From Eubacterium callanderi (GTDB taxonomy: Bacteria > Bacillota > Clostridia > Eubacteriales > Eubacteriaceae): a stretch of DNA of 64,000 nt. The DNA is taken from assembly GCF_900142645.1 (NCBI RefSeq), contig NZ_FRBP01000009.1:124001-188000 (forward strand). Direction: 5' to 3'. The notes under the pieces are model-generated. The model saw only the letters and a program-made list of their open reading frames with translations, ran no database searches and was not told the DNA's origin. How positions within the stretch are numbered: the stretch's first letter is position 1; each line of letters opens with the position of its first letter. Shown one piece after another: positions 32,717 to 40,854 of this stretch. The position numbers were made by a program, and so were the translations under genes.

Positions 32717-35104
32717 ATGGAAATGAACGCCTTTAACCCATCGTCAGCTACCGGTCTCACCGAACAGCAGGTAGCTGAGCTTCGAGAAAAGGGTCTCAAT
32801 AATCAGCAGCCTGAATCCCAGACAAAAACCGTGGGCCAGATCGTAAAGGACAATACGCTGACCCTTTTTAATTTACTCAATATTGTGCTGGCGGTTCTTG
32901 TGATTGCGGTTGGGTCCTATAAAAATGCGCTGTTTATCAATATTGTGATCATCAATACCGTCATTGGCATTATCCAGGAGGTCAAGGCGAAGCGCACAAT
33001 TGACAAGCTCTCGCTCATTTCCCAGCCCCATGTCCGGGTGCTGCGGGAGGGGAAGGAGAAAGAGATCACAGTGGAGGAGATCGTCCTCGGGGATATTCTT
33101 ATCCTGAGCTCCGGAAAACAGATTCCATCGGATTCAACAGTGCTGAGCGGTGAAATTGAGGTCAATGAATCCCTGCTGACAGGTGAATCCGACGCCATTG
33201 TCAAAAAGGAAGGCGATACCCTTCTGTCCGGCAGCTTTGTGGTGGCCGGGCAGGCCTATGTGCAAGTGGATAAGGTGGGCGCGGACAATTACGCCACCAA
33301 AATTGCCGCCCAGGCCAAGCAGATGCGCAAGCCCAATTCTGAAATCATGCGGGCGCTAAACCTGATCATGAAAATTATCGGTATCACCATTGTGCCCATC
33401 GGTGTGCTGCTCCTGCTGCGGCAGATTTTCGGCCTGAACCTGGGAATCAACCATGCCATCGTTACCACTGTGGCCGCCCTGATCGGTATGATTCCCGAGG
33501 GGCTTGTGCTTCTGACGAGTGTGGCCCTGGCAGTGGGCGTTATCCGCCTCGGGCATTACAAGACCCTGGTTCAGGAGCTGTACTGCATCGAGACGCTGGC
33601 CCGTGTCGATGTGCTCTGTCTGGATAAAACCGGCACCATCACCGAGGGGAGCATGGAGGTCAAATCCATCGACCTGGTCAATAACGCCAAGGACCCGGCC
33701 AAGGCCCTGCGCGCCATGGTGGGGACCCTGACTGACGATAACTCCACCTTTCAGGCCCTGAAGGACAGCTTTAACGGAGAGGCCCCCAAATGGCGGGCAG
33801 TGAAGACCGTCCCCTTTTCCTCGGCCCGCAAGTGGAGCGGCGTCAGCTTTGAGGAACAGGGAACTTATGTTATCGGCGCCCCGGAATTTGTGCTGAAAGA
33901 CGGCTACAATACCTACCGCGACAAGGTTGAGGGCTATGCCGCGGAGGGAAACCGCGTGCTGGTACTTGTCCATTCCGACAGTCCTTTTACAGGAGACAGC
34001 GGCCTGCCCGGTGATGTGCAGGTCATTGCATTCCTGTTGCTCGGGGACAAAATCCGGAAGGAAGCCAAAAAAACTCTGGAGTATTTTGCAGGGCAGGGGG
34101 TTGCTATCAAGGTAATCTCTGGGGATAACCCCCTCACCGTGTCTGAGGTAGCCTGCCGGGCAGGCCTGATGGACGCTAAAAACTGTGTGGATGCCACCAC
34201 CCTCGAGACGGATGAGGCAGTGGCAGAGGCCGCCCTCAAATATACGGTTTTCGGGCGGGTTACCCCAGGGCAGAAGCGTGTGCTTGTCAATGCATTAAAG
34301 GCCGCGGGGCATACCGTGGCCATGACCGGCGACGGCGTTAACGATGTGCTGGCTCTGCGCGATGCGGATTGCAGCATTGCCATGGCCGCAGGGAGCGACG
34401 CTGCCCGCCAGGTCTCCCAGCTGGTTCTGCTGGATTCCAATTTCTCCAGCCTGACCAAGGTGCTCATGGAAGGCCGGCGCGTCATCAACAACATCAGCCG
34501 CGCGGCATCGCTGTTCCTGGTCAAGACCATCTATTCCTTTCTGTTAGCGGTCATTGTGATTGTGGCCAGCGAGGCGTACCCATTTATTCCGATCCAGCTC
34601 ACGCTTATCAGCACAGTAACCATAGGGGTTCCGTCCTTCTTCCTGGCTCTTGAGCCCAACAAAAACCGGCTCTCCGGCAATTTTCTGGAGACAGTGCTCA
34701 GAAAAGCTCTTCCGGGCGCGCTGACCATTGTGGTAAATATTGTCGTGGTTATGATTATTGGGAATATACTGGATTTCAGCGTTAATGAGCTGTCCACCAT
34801 GGCCTGCCTGCTGACCGGTGTCACCGGGCTCATCATCCTTTATGGTGTCTGCCAGCCCCTCGATGTTAAACGGACCATCCTGTTCTGGGCTATGACCATC
34901 GCTTATGTGGGCGCAGTGCTGTTCTTCCCGACCTTTTTCGCGGTAATACCGTTCTACCCCACTAACTGGCAGGTGGTGCTGGTATTGCTGCCGATGCTGT
35001 TCCTCATTTATCCCATTATGCTGCTGCTCAAGGCTGCCATCAATAAAACCGAACGTTGGCTTGTTAAGCATAAGCTGCTGGATTTAAAACGGACATCGCT
35101 GTAG
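32717..35104 (+). CDS. P-type cation ATPase, CtpE-like (probable calcium)
   Basis: 795 residues with TGES (155-158), DKTGTITEG (phosphorylation Asp303), TM4 PEGLV (260-264) and MTGDGVNDVLALRDADCSIAMA. The TM4 PEGLV pattern and short N-terminus resemble mycobacterial CtpE, a Ca2+ uptake ATPase, rather than the PEGLP of Ca2+ exporters. Ion specificity is inferred from that resemblance only. AAGAGAGG precedes ATG 32717. Confidence 0.85.
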   Translation: MEMNAFNPSSATGLTEQQVAELREKGLNNQQPESQTKTVGQIVKDNTLTLFNLLNIVLAVLVIAVGSYKNALFINIVIINTVIGIIQEVKAKRTIDKLSLISQPHVRVLREGKEKEITVEEIVLGDILILSSGKQIPSDSTVLSGEIEVNESLLTGESDAIVKKEGDTLLSGSFVVAGQAYVQVDKVGADNYATKIAAQAKQMRKPNSEIMRALNLIMKIIGITIVPIGVLLLLRQIFGLNLGINHAIVTTVAALIGMIPEGLVLLTSVALAVGVIRLGHYKTLVQELYCIETLARVDVLCLDKTGTITEGSMEVKSIDLVNNAKDPAKALRAMVGTLTDDNSTFQALKDSFNGEAPKWRAVKTVPFSSARKWSGVSFEEQGTYVIGAPEFVLKDGYNTYRDKVEGYAAEGNRVLVLVHSDSPFTGDSGLPGDVQVIAFLLLGDKIRKEAKKTLEYFAGQGVAIKVISGDNPLTVSEVACRAGLMDAKNCVDATTLETDEAVAEAALKYTVFGRVTPGQKRVLVNALKAAGHTVAMTGDGVNDVLALRDADCSIAMAAGSDAARQVSQLVLLDSNFSSLTKVLMEGRRVINNISRAASLFLVKTIYSFLLAVIVIVASEAYPFIPIQLTLISTVTIGVPSFFLALEPNKNRLSGNFLETVLRKALPGALTIVVNIVVVMIIGNILDFSVNELSTMACLLTGVTGLIILYGVCQPLDVKRTILFWAMTIAYVGAVLFFPTFFAVIPFYPTNWQVVLVLLPMLFLIYPIMLLLKAAINKTERWLVKHKLLDLKRTSL

Positions 35105-35109
35105 ATTTT

Positions 35110-35146
35110 TCCGACCCGTATCGCCGCGATACGGGTTGGATTTTTT
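35110..35146 (+). repeat. Intergenic palindrome copy R8 with T tail
   Basis: Type A arms around CCG, followed by six T residues; likely the terminator of the P-type ATPase gene. Confidence 0.9.
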
Positions 35147-35171
35147 ATTTTAAATTTTTGTTAGAAAATGC

Positions 35172-35201
35172 TTGACGAAGGCTTAAGAATTGTGCTAGAA
35201 T
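35172..35201 (+). promoter_or_regulatory. Upstream tRNA-cluster promoter
   Basis: TTGACG, 18 bp, TAGAAT. Confidence 0.6.
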
Positions 35202-35267
35202 AAGCAAGTCGTCAAGTGAGACAGCCGCAGGCAGCACGGTTTTAAAAAATAAAATTTTAAAAAGTGC

Positions 35268-35296
35268 TTGACATTAAGAGTTAAAGATAATATAAT
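35268..35296 (+). promoter_or_regulatory. Proximal tRNA-cluster promoter
   Basis: TTGACA, 17 bp, TATAAT, 15 bp before tRNA-Pro. Confidence 0.88.
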
Positions 35297-35311
35297 ATAA
35301 GAGTTCTGTTT

Positions 35312-35388
35312 CGAGGTGTAGCGCAGTTTGGTAGCGCACATGGTTTGGGACCATGGGGCCGGAGGTTCGAATCCTCTCACCTCGACCA
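35312..35388 (+). tRNA. tRNA-Pro (anticodon TGG)
   Basis: 77 nt including encoded CCA; acceptor CGAGGTG/CACCTCG, anticodon loop TTTGGGA in stem CATGG/CCATG, T arm GGAGGTTCGAATCCTC. Confidence 0.95.
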
Positions 35389-35411
35389 TTTTTTTATCTG
35401 AACGATTATAC

Positions 35412-35488
35412 GGGCCTTTAGCTCAGTTGGTCAGAGCATCCGGCTCATAACCGGCAGGTCCAGGGTTCAAGTCCCTGAGGGCCCACCA
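35412..35488 (+). tRNA. tRNA-Met (anticodon CAT)
   Basis: 77 nt including CCA; acceptor GGGCCTT/AGGGCCC, anticodon loop CTCATAA in stem CCGG. Elongator type judged from a fully paired acceptor first pair; a lysidine-modified Ile tRNA cannot be excluded from sequence alone. Confidence 0.9.
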
Positions 35489-35523
35489 GTTTCCTTTTAA
35501 AAAACAAGCTCAGTAAAACATAA

Positions 35524-35599
<76 letters not shown>

Positions 35600-35623
35600 C
35601 TTTGAAGTTTAAATGTAGATTTG

Positions 35624-35648
35624 TCAGACTGCAGGTCTGGCTTTTTTT
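35624..35648 (+). terminator. Terminator of the tRNA cluster
   Basis: Stem TCAGAC/GTCTGG, loop TGCAG, followed by CTTTTTTT. Confidence 0.75.
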
Positions 35649-35702
35649 ATTTTTTGAAAAATGTCACGGCCCTGACGGATAGCGGCGGCATGGTGTTCAG
35701 AG

Positions 35703-35731
35703 TTGTATTTTTAAGGACAATCAGTTATACT
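35703..35731 (+). promoter_or_regulatory. Promoter of the corrinoid-protein operon
   Basis: TTGTAT, 17 bp, TATACT, 20 bp before the corrinoid-protein ATG. Confidence 0.7.
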
Positions 35732-35751
35732 AGGCGTAAAGGTGATTTAAA

Positions 35752-36423
35752 ATGAATACAGACATTTCCAGAGAAAAAATTAAAACAAACATCATAAAAA
35801 GTGTGACAGACCTGAATGAAAAAAAGACACTGCGCCTGGTGGAAAAAGCCCTTAATGCGGGGATAAGCATGAGCGATATTGCGGAGTATCTTCAGCAGGG
35901 AATGGACAATGTGGGCGAGCTGTTTGAAAAAGAGGAATACTTTATCGGCGACCTGATCATGGCCGGCATCATTTTTAAAGAGGTTATGAAGCTTGATAAA
36001 CGCAGCGTGGCTGATCAGAAGGAAGCTCCCGGCAGCCGGGGAACCATCCTGATCGGAACCATCCACGGCGATCTGCATGATATCGGAAAGGATATTTTTA
36101 TTGGCCTGGCCTGTGTCAATGGCTTTAATGTCATTGATTTGGGCGTGGATGTCCTGCCCGAGGTTTTTGTTGAAAAAATCAGGGAGGCCCGCCCGCAGAT
36201 TTTAGGCTTCAGCGGCCTGCTGACTACGGCCACGGCAGAGGTCAAAAAAACCCTCAAGATGATCCATGACGCCGGACTGCGTGATGGCCTGAAAATTATT
36301 GTGGGTGGAGGCCTGATGCAAAAGGAACAGGAAAGTCCGGAGGCTTTCGCGGACGCCTATGTCAAAAATTCAGGAAGAGGACTGGAGTACTGCCTCGAAT
36401 GGGCGGAGAATGGTTACAGATAA
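35752..36423 (+). CDS. Methyltransferase corrinoid protein (MtgC/MttC type)
   Basis: 223 residues: N-terminal helical cap domain (about 1-90) and C-terminal B12-binding Rossmann domain with the base-off ligand motif GDLHDIGKD (His109), GFSGLLTTA and GGGLM. It carries the methyl group between the MttB-type enzyme encoded 3.5 kb downstream and a methyl-corrinoid:tetrahydrofolate methyltransferase not present in the window. AAAGGTG precedes ATG 35752; the stop overlaps the next start. Confidence 0.93.
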   Translation: MNTDISREKIKTNIIKSVTDLNEKKTLRLVEKALNAGISMSDIAEYLQQGMDNVGELFEKEEYFIGDLIMAGIIFKEVMKLDKRSVADQKEAPGSRGTILIGTIHGDLHDIGKDIFIGLACVNGFNVIDLGVDVLPEVFVEKIREARPQILGFSGLLTTATAEVKKTLKMIHDAGLRDGLKIIVGGGLMQKEQESPEAFADAYVKNSGRGLEYCLEWAENGYR

Positions 36424-37124
36424 TGGATATACCGATTTATGAAAAAATTGCAAATGATTTAAAGGAAAAGATCAACCTGGAGCTTTTGAAGCCTAATGAC
36501 CCTATTCCCTCAGAGGCGGCTCTGTGCGAAGCCTACAATGTCAGCCGTCTGACTGTAAGAAAATCACTGGAAATGCTGGTGCGCGACGGCTTGGTTTATC
36601 TGGTCCAGGGAAAGGGGCATTTTGTAAGGAAAACAAATGGCAGCGATTATATCCTTACATTCAACGAAGTCGGCTTTGAGACCACTGATATTGATCAGAT
36701 ACACATTGTGGATGTCGATGTGGTTGAATCGACGAAGGAACTGGTTTATATCTTGAAGATTCATCCCAATACGCGTGTGCTCAGGATAAGGCGGGTGCTT
36801 TATGAAAAGCAGCAGCCCATTGGCTATGACATTAAGTATATCCCTTACTATCCAGGCTTTCCGCTGATTGAGAAGGAGCTGGAGGCCAGAGATTTCGTTG
36901 AGATTCTGGCAGACCGCATCTCGCCTTATTCAGTTCAGATTGATTTGAAGATAACACCTCAGAGGGCTCAGAAAGAAACGGCCGGCCAGCTTGGGATCGA
37001 CGAAGGCAGCGGAATACTGACGGTGTCCCAGCTTTTAACGGATGTCGAGCTTGGCGTTGTAGGTTATTGCGAAACCTTTTATAATGCAAAGTATGTAAAA
37101 CTTGTCGCAGAATGGAGCAGGTAA
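36423..37124 (+). CDS. GntR/HutC (UTRA) transcriptional regulator 1
   Basis: 233 residues from ATG 36423, overlapping the corrinoid stop. N-terminal GntR winged helix (IYEKIANDLKEKINLELLKPNDPIPSEAALCEAYNVSRLTVRKSLEML), then a UTRA ligand domain (about 80-230, LRIRRVLYEKQQPIGYDIKYIPY). Probably senses the methylated substrate or a pathway intermediate and acts at the palindromes 37831-37894 (inference). Confidence 0.9.
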   Translation: MDIPIYEKIANDLKEKINLELLKPNDPIPSEAALCEAYNVSRLTVRKSLEMLVRDGLVYLVQGKGHFVRKTNGSDYILTFNEVGFETTDIDQIHIVDVDVVESTKELVYILKIHPNTRVLRIRRVLYEKQQPIGYDIKYIPYYPGFPLIEKELEARDFVEILADRISPYSVQIDLKITPQRAQKETAGQLGIDEGSGILTVSQLLTDVELGVVGYCETFYNAKYVKLVAEWSR

Positions 37125-37810
37125 TGGAAGCAAAACTTTATAAAGGCGTACAGAACGATCTTAAAAAGAAAATTGAGCGGGGGATCTATCCGGAAGGCTA
37201 TAAGCTGGAAAGCGAGAACAGTCTTTGCGAACAGTATAATGTCAGCAAGGTGACCCTGCGTAAGGCGCTCTCCAACCTTATTGAGGAAAATTATATTGAA
37301 TCCAGACCGAGAATAGGGTATTTCGTAAAAGCAGCGGAGCGCGGAATATACCATTTAAGCTACAGTCTGTCAAACGTGCTGAACACCTATATTTCTGATG
37401 AGGAAATTTTGTCGGCAGATTTCGGCGGAAGAAAGGGCGTCAATGAATTTGAGATGACCAAGCGTTACGCCAACGATGACGATGAGTGGATCGCGCTTGA
37501 GCAAATCCGGATTGTTTTCAGGCACACTCTGCCCGGTGAAAAAAATACGGAAAAGACGCGCGGTTATTACAAACGGCATACCGAAGATATCTTGTCCCTT
37601 GCTGAAACAAAAAAAATGACGCTGGACGTATCCTTTGGTGATGAGGCGGTGTGCGATGCTCTGGAAATTTTTTCGGACGAAGCGCTGTTGAGGGTCTGTG
37701 AAGAATATTATGATGAATATGGAAAGCTGTTTGCAGAAGTGAGGGCATATGTACCATCGGATTTTGCAGAGGTGAGGGCATCCAATAAAAGAAAGGAATC
37801 TGTTTTTTAA
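37124..37810 (+). CDS. GntR/HutC (UTRA) transcriptional regulator 2
   Basis: 228 residues; ATG 37124 overlaps the previous stop by one base, with GGAG six bases upstream. GntR winged helix (LYKGVQNDLKKKIERGIYPEGYKLESENSLCEQYNVSKVTLRKALSNL), then a UTRA-like domain more divergent from the first regulator. Two tandem, translationally coupled GntR regulators suggest a heterodimer or two inputs on the same operators. Confidence 0.88.
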   Translation: MEAKLYKGVQNDLKKKIERGIYPEGYKLESENSLCEQYNVSKVTLRKALSNLIEENYIESRPRIGYFVKAAERGIYHLSYSLSNVLNTYISDEEILSADFGGRKGVNEFEMTKRYANDDDEWIALEQIRIVFRHTLPGEKNTEKTRGYYKRHTEDILSLAETKKMTLDVSFGDEAVCDALEIFSDEALLRVCEEYYDEYGKLFAEVRAYVPSDFAEVRASNKRKESVF

Positions 37811-37825
37811 GGATTTTCTTTTTTA

Positions 37826-37854
37826 TTGACAATCTAATATTATCATGATAATAT
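37826..37854 (+). promoter_or_regulatory. Promoter of the DMT-wHTH-MttB genes
   Basis: TTGACA (37826-37831), 17 bp, TAATAT (37849-37854); spacer and -10 lie inside the first long palindrome. Confidence 0.65.
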
Positions 37855-37860
37855 TAGATT
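37831..37860. promoter_or_regulatory. Operator palindrome 1
   Basis: Perfect 30-bp palindrome; 15-bp arm AATCTAATATTATCA. It covers the promoter spacer and -10, so binding should repress. Core ATATTATCATGATAATAT is shared with operator 2. Confidence 0.75.
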
Positions 37861-37862
37861 GC

Positions 37863-37894
37863 TTAATTGATATTATCACGATAATATCAATTAA
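37863..37894. promoter_or_regulatory. Operator palindrome 2
   Basis: 32 bp, self-complementary except for the two central bases; arm TTAATTGATATTATC. Its centre is 33 bp from that of operator 1 (about three helical turns), so two dimers would sit on the same face of the DNA. Confidence 0.75.
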
Positions 37895-37931
37895 AAAGAA
37901 AGGCGCTTTTCAAAATAGTAGGAGGAGAAAA

Positions 37932-38939
37932 ATGGACGTTAAGGAAAAACTGTATCAAAAAAATCTTTCCATGGCAAAAAAGGGGTTGCTCTGGGGACTC
38001 ATGGGTGGACTTTTGTACGGCATCAGTCCAATGTTTCAAACGCTTGGTATGGGAACCGAGCCTTTGAGCAGCGGCGCTGTTTTAGGTTTATGCGCGATAC
38101 CGATGATCGTGGGGTGTCTTCAGGACTTTTCATCTGGAATATGGGTGTTAATTCCGAATCTGAAAAACGGGAAAGGAAGAGAGTACATCCGGTCCGTAAA
38201 AACCAAACCGGGGCGTTTTATTCTGCTGGCCTCTTTTTTCGGAGGTCTGATCGCAATGGCTGGTTTTACACTTGGTGTTTACTTTGCAGGACCGGTATAT
38301 CCTGTGGCTATCAGTGCCACATTTCCAGCCATCGGAGCAGTATTATCCCGGATATTTTTAAAGGAAAAAATTTCGGGCCGCGGCTGGTGCGGTATTCTGC
38401 TGTGTGTGGCAGGAGCCATTACGGTCAGCTGGGCGCCGCCCTCTGGGGATACCTACCCGAACTTTTATCTGGGAATCGCCTGCGCAGTGTTAGCCTCTGT
38501 CGGATGGTCGCTGGAGGGCATTATCTCCTGTGCGGGAATGGATTTTGTTGATCCTGAAATTGCGCTCGGTATCCGCCAGTTTGCATCGGGAACCATGTTT
38601 TTGTTTGTACTGCCTTTTGTTGCCAGCGGTGTTAACCTGAAGGCCTTTGGACTGTTATTTTCCACGTTGCCGACCATGGCCTTTGTGTTTATCGCCATCG
38701 CGGGATTTGGCGCAGGTATCGGATACTTTTACTATTATAAGTGCAACAATGTCTGCGGCGCTTCGAGAGGGATGTCGCTGAATATTATCTATACGCTGGT
38801 TTCCGCTGTCCTGTCGGTTGTTTTTCTTGGAAGCGCCATCACAGCGACCTTTATTATTGGAATTATTGTTTTACTCTCAGGGGCAGTCATGGTTGTCGGG
38901 AAGCCGTCAGAGCTGCTCTCGTTAAGAGATATCCGTTAG
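37932..38939 (+). CDS. DMT-superfamily (EamA) transporter
   Basis: 335 residues, about 10 TM in two EamA repeats; start ATG 37932 with GGAGGAG. The in-frame ATG-less upstream part to 37845 is the operator region and is not coding. Probably the permease for the MttB substrate or an exporter of the product. Confidence 0.88.
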   Translation: MDVKEKLYQKNLSMAKKGLLWGLMGGLLYGISPMFQTLGMGTEPLSSGAVLGLCAIPMIVGCLQDFSSGIWVLIPNLKNGKGREYIRSVKTKPGRFILLASFFGGLIAMAGFTLGVYFAGPVYPVAISATFPAIGAVLSRIFLKEKISGRGWCGILLCVAGAITVSWAPPSGDTYPNFYLGIACAVLASVGWSLEGIISCAGMDFVDPEIALGIRQFASGTMFLFVLPFVASGVNLKAFGLLFSTLPTMAFVFIAIAGFGAGIGYFYYYKCNNVCGASRGMSLNIIYTLVSAVLSVVFLGSAITATFIIGIIVLLSGAVMVVGKPSELLSLRDIR

Positions 38940-38951
38940 GAGGAAATGAAA

Positions 38952-39236
38952 ATGGCAGAAACAATGCCCATGCGCTTTAATATTATCAAGCAGATTATGG
39001 AAAATCCGGAAGGGCTGAATCCACAGCAGGTTTATGAGCGGATTTTACCTTACTACAAAGGTGAAAAACAATGCAGCGAAAAGGAGATTGACGCTCAGCT
39101 GATGTCACTTAAGGGGACTGGTCTTGTGGAGATTACACATACAACAGAACGTTCAGATGGCTTTTTGGAATCGACCTATGTCATGACAGCTTATGGCAGG
39201 GAGCGCTCCCGAAAATACATTGGTGAATATTTATAA
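38952..39236 (+). CDS. Small winged-helix-like protein
   Basis: 94 residues; ATG 38952 preferred over 38946 because AGGAGG ends 8 bases before it. The pattern of helices NIIKQIMENPEGLNPQQVYERILPYY, KEIDAQLMSLKGTGLVEIT and the beta wing TERSDGFLESTYVMTAYGRERSRKYI looks like a winged helix. I do not recognise a named family. Position between the transporter and MttB suggests a role in this operon, possibly regulatory. Confidence 0.7.
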   Translation: MAETMPMRFNIIKQIMENPEGLNPQQVYERILPYYKGEKQCSEKEIDAQLMSLKGTGLVEITHTTERSDGFLESTYVMTAYGRERSRKYIGEYL

Positions 39237-39246
39237 GGAGTTAAAA

Positions 39247-40656
39247 ATGAGCCATATTCTTAAAAAAAAGGATTTAGAAACAATATATGAGAAGGTTATC
39301 GAAATTTTAGAACAAATCGGCATTACCTTTGGAACCGAAAAAGCCCTGGAGCTTCTTGGGAAAAACGGTGCGAAAATCGAAGGCAGCAAGGCCTTTATTC
39401 CAAAGGCGCTCCTGGAAAGGTGTCTGGAGAGTCTTCCCAAATATGATTATGAAAATCAGGGACCCAAAAGGATCACAGCGACCTCTCCCTTTGGTATGGT
39501 GCCCACCATTCTGGATGATGAGACCGGTACATACCGAAGCGGTACAGTTGACGATGTGGTGAAAATGTATCAGCTCACCCAAACCTCAGACCTTTATGAA
39601 TGTGCAAGTCCCTGTGTCATTGATCCTGTGGACAGCGACGCAGAGGATCTGTATGTTGGCCAGATTGCCATGCTCCTTCGCTACAGCGATAAATGGCCTT
39701 CCGTTGGAATAAGGGCAACAGCGCAGAACTCAAAGGACGGAAATCTATATCAGAGCGCGCGTAAATCCATCCGGCTCATCCGTGAGTTTTACGATGTGTG
39801 GGATGAGCCTGTAATGGGGCAGTCCATCTGTCCTATGTCCCCCCTTGCCTATGACTGGGAATGCCTTGATAATTTAACCGCGGCCATCGAGGAAAAGCAG
39901 AATATCATCCTCTGTCCCTACAGCCTGACTGGGCTGACCGGGCCTGCGAGCCTGCTGGGACTGGTGATTCACGATATTTCCATCTCTCTGGCCGGGATCG
40001 TTTATGCTCAGCTGCTTTCTCCGGGAATTGATGTTTCCATCTGCTCCTGCTCAGGCGCGACGGATATGCGCAGCATTCAGCCAGCCTATGGAACCGTGGA
40101 ATGTGTCTATATTGAAGGAATGCTCTATGAGTTCGCGAAGTATATGCAGATCGGCTGTACAATCTGCGGCGCGCTGTCCGATTCCGCAAAAGTGGATTAT
40201 CAGGCAGGGGCAGAAAGCATGCTGACAACACTGATGCCATACTACGCGTCTGAAATTAACGAGGTCTGGTGCTATCCTGGACTGATGTCGGCCTGGTACT
40301 GCGGCAGCTTTGAGAAGCTTATTCTCGACGAGGAAATGATGCGCAACGTCAACCGGGCTCTTAAGGGCGTAAACTTAAAACTGGACCCCAAGCTGATGAG
40401 GAGCTTGACAGAAGCCCAGGAAAAAAATACTTTTCTCCAGGGCAAAACGCCATCCGCCTACAGAAAAGACCATTATTTAACTAAAATTTTCAGCAAATAC
40501 GGCGTTTCCCAGGATATCAGTCCAGAGAAAACAGATATCCGGTTAAAGGTAAAAAGGGAGATCGAGAACCGAATTAATGAGTATCAGGCTCCGGAAATCA
40601 CCAAAGAGCAGAAAGAAATTTTGAAGCCTCACCTTCCTTCAAGGTGTTCGTTTTAA
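39247..40656 (+). CDS. MttB-family (non-pyrrolysine) methyltransferase 2
   Basis: 469 residues; ATG 39247 with AAGGAG, 10 bp after the small wHTH gene. MttB landmarks: MYQLTQTSDLYECASP, CPMSPLAYDWECLDNLTA, DMRSIQPAYGTVECVYIEG and AKVDYQAGAESMLTT; no in-frame amber. It is only a moderate relative of the protein at 18577-20034, so a different quaternary or methylated amine is likely. It should methylate the corrinoid protein at 35752. Confidence 0.9.
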   Translation: MSHILKKKDLETIYEKVIEILEQIGITFGTEKALELLGKNGAKIEGSKAFIPKALLERCLESLPKYDYENQGPKRITATSPFGMVPTILDDETGTYRSGTVDDVVKMYQLTQTSDLYECASPCVIDPVDSDAEDLYVGQIAMLLRYSDKWPSVGIRATAQNSKDGNLYQSARKSIRLIREFYDVWDEPVMGQSICPMSPLAYDWECLDNLTAAIEEKQNIILCPYSLTGLTGPASLLGLVIHDISISLAGIVYAQLLSPGIDVSICSCSGATDMRSIQPAYGTVECVYIEGMLYEFAKYMQIGCTICGALSDSAKVDYQAGAESMLTTLMPYYASEINEVWCYPGLMSAWYCGSFEKLILDEEMMRNVNRALKGVNLKLDPKLMRSLTEAQEKNTFLQGKTPSAYRKDHYLTKIFSKYGVSQDISPEKTDIRLKVKREIENRINEYQAPEITKEQKEILKPHLPSRCSF

Positions 40657-40666
40657 AAATAGAGAA

Positions 40667-40687
40667 CCCGTATCGCCGCGATACGGG
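40667..40687 (+). repeat. Intergenic palindrome copy R9
   Basis: Type A core around CCG, 10 bp after the MttB stop. Confidence 0.9.
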
Positions 40688-40711
40688 ATGTGGGAGACGG
40701 TGTAAGCGAAT

Positions 40712-40742
40712 AAAAAACCAGACAGCTTCTGTCTGGTTTTTT
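40712..40742 (+). terminator. Terminator after the MttB operon
   Basis: AAAAAACCAGACAG stem closing on CTT with a T6 tail. Confidence 0.85.
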
Positions 40743-40779
40743 GCTGTTTTTGAGATTGGAACGAAGTTTTTTTATAAAC

Positions 40780-40808
40780 TTGCCATAAAAGCATCTGAAT
40801 GCTATAAT
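40780..40808 (+). promoter_or_regulatory. Promoter of the AraC-ABC genes
   Basis: TTGCCA, 17 bp, TATAAT. Confidence 0.75.
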
Positions 40809-40820
40809 GTATGCAAATAA

Positions 40821-40838
40821 AGTTAGTCTAGCATAACT
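40821..40838. promoter_or_regulatory. Dyad AGTTAG-N6-ATAACT before the AraC gene
   Basis: 18-bp imperfect inverted repeat just after the predicted transcription start. The same dyad, AGTTAG-N6-CTAACT, precedes the ABC operon at 41874-41891. Confidence 0.55.
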
Positions 40839-40854
40839 GAAGGCGGGTGAAACA

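Noticed and set aside
35600-35751. Cobalamin riboswitch before the corrinoid-protein operon
   Set aside because: No B12-box-like or long structured leader is present; the promoter at 35703-35731 leaves only about 15 nt of leader.
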